Shown one piece after another: positions 13,780 through 14,259 of a stretch of DNA of 14,259 bases. The position numbers and the translations under genes are program-made. The stretch's first letter is position 1. Each line of letters opens with the position of its first letter. The DNA is from Hyphomonadaceae bacterium (GTDB lineage Bacteria; Pseudomonadota; Alphaproteobacteria; Caulobacterales; Hyphomonadaceae): assembly GCA_030696545.1 (NCBI GenBank), contig JAUYSA010000025.1, forward strand, positions 1-14,259. Reading direction: 5' to 3'. The notes below the pieces were generated by a model. The model had not been told where the DNA came from. It saw nothing but the letters and a program-made list of their open reading frames with translations, and made no database searches.

Positions 13780-14259
13780 ATGCCGCCAGTGCTTTCCATC
13801 CGGGGCCTCAGCAAGTCCTACAAGGGCGGGCTTCAGGCCCTGAAGACTGTCGATCTCGATATTGAGAAGGGTGAGATTTTCGCCCTGCTCGGCCCCAACG
13901 GTGCGGGCAAGACCACGCTGATCAACGCCGTCTGCGGAATCATCACGCCGACAACGGGCGAGATCACCGCCGCGGGCTTCGACACACGCAAGGATTACCG
14001 CTCTGCCCGCGCCCTGATCGGCCTCGTGCCGCAGGAAATGCACATCGACATTTTCGAAACAGTCTGGGCGGTCACGACGTATTCGCGGGGGCTGTTCGGC
14101 CTGCCGCCCAATGATGCGCTGGTTGAGCAGGTGCTGCGCGACCTCTCGCTCTGGGAAAAGCGCAACGAGAAGCTGCAGGCGCTCTCCGGCGGTATGAAAC
14201 GCCGCGTGCTGATCGCCAAGGCGCTGGTTCATGAGCCGGAAATTCTCTTCCTCGATGAA
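13780..14259 (+). CDS. ABC transporter ATP-binding protein, ABC-2/YadG type (C-terminus outside the window)
   Basis: The first 160 codons of an ABC ATPase; the window ends inside the Walker B glutamate motif. Visible parts are Walker A GPNGAGKTT (38-46), the Q-loop glutamine Q85 (GLVPQEMHID), the signature LSGGMKRR (135-142) and Walker B ILFLDE (155-160). The wording VPQE...FETV, LWEKRNEKL and LSGGMKRR resembles E. coli YadG, which pairs with a separate ABC-2 permease; such a permease gene would be expected just to the right. The substrate is not readable. GGGGG lies 10 nt before the ATG. The gene lies 159 bp after engB, so it may have its own promoter, and argB, a frequent next gene in this neighbourhood elsewhere, is not here. 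Confidence 0.92.
   Translation, partial: MPPVLSIRGLSKSYKGGLQALKTVDLDIEKGEIFALLGPNGAGKTTLINAVCGIITPTTGEITAAGFDTRKDYRSARALIGLVPQEMHIDIFETVWAVTTYSRGLFGLPPNDALVEQVLRDLSLWEKRNEKLQALSGGMKRRVLIAKALVHEPEILFLDE

Overview
The window is a GC-rich, densely coded piece of a bacterial chromosome. The sequence suggests an alphaproteobacterium, possibly near Hyphomonadaceae/Caulobacterales. The pointers are the rpmH-rnpA-yidC-engB order, a GGAAC-N16-CGTT site of the type used by the alphaproteobacterial general-stress sigma factor EcfG, and the protein families present. This placement is inferred from sequence feel, not from a search. I see no phage, insertion sequence, CRISPR array or clear sign of horizontal transfer.

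Left part (1-3711). The N-terminal 138 codons of an EF-G-like translational GTPase run off the left edge on the minus strand; its ribosome binding site lies in a hairpin arm. Next is a secreted protein of unknown function (plus strand, 666-1706), whose stop codon directly abuts the stop of a minus-strand 2-oxoglutarate/Fe(II) dioxygenase of the isopenicillin N synthase type. A TetR-family regulator sits just upstream of the dioxygenase on the same strand, and a candidate operator lies in the 362-bp non-coding stretch beyond it.

Middle (3712-8779). A tRNA-Arg(ACG) with a good promoter is followed by a divergent pair of self-cleaving hydrolases: a P1-family (DmpA/NylC-like) peptidase on minus and a gamma-glutamyltransferase lipoprotein on plus. 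A DUF4142 lipoprotein gene follows, starting with TTG behind a near-perfect EcfG-type promoter and ending in a rho-independent terminator. Convergent to it is an unrecognised four-helix membrane protein with a histidine-rich heptapeptide repeat between its first two membrane segments. Upstream of that, on the same strand, is a sensor histidine kinase with no response regulator beside it.

Right part (10477-14259). Divergent from the kinase is the housekeeping run rpmH (L34), rnpA (RNase P protein), yidC (membrane insertase) and engB (ribosome-assembly GTPase), followed by the first 160 codons of an ABC transporter ATPase. The most notable point is rnpA: its frame has no ATG, GTG or TTG between the rpmH start and the conserved RNase P core. 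The only standard start, a GTG at 10576, lies 7 bases upstream of rpmH, so rpmH would be wholly nested inside rnpA. That is the arrangement known from Thermus.
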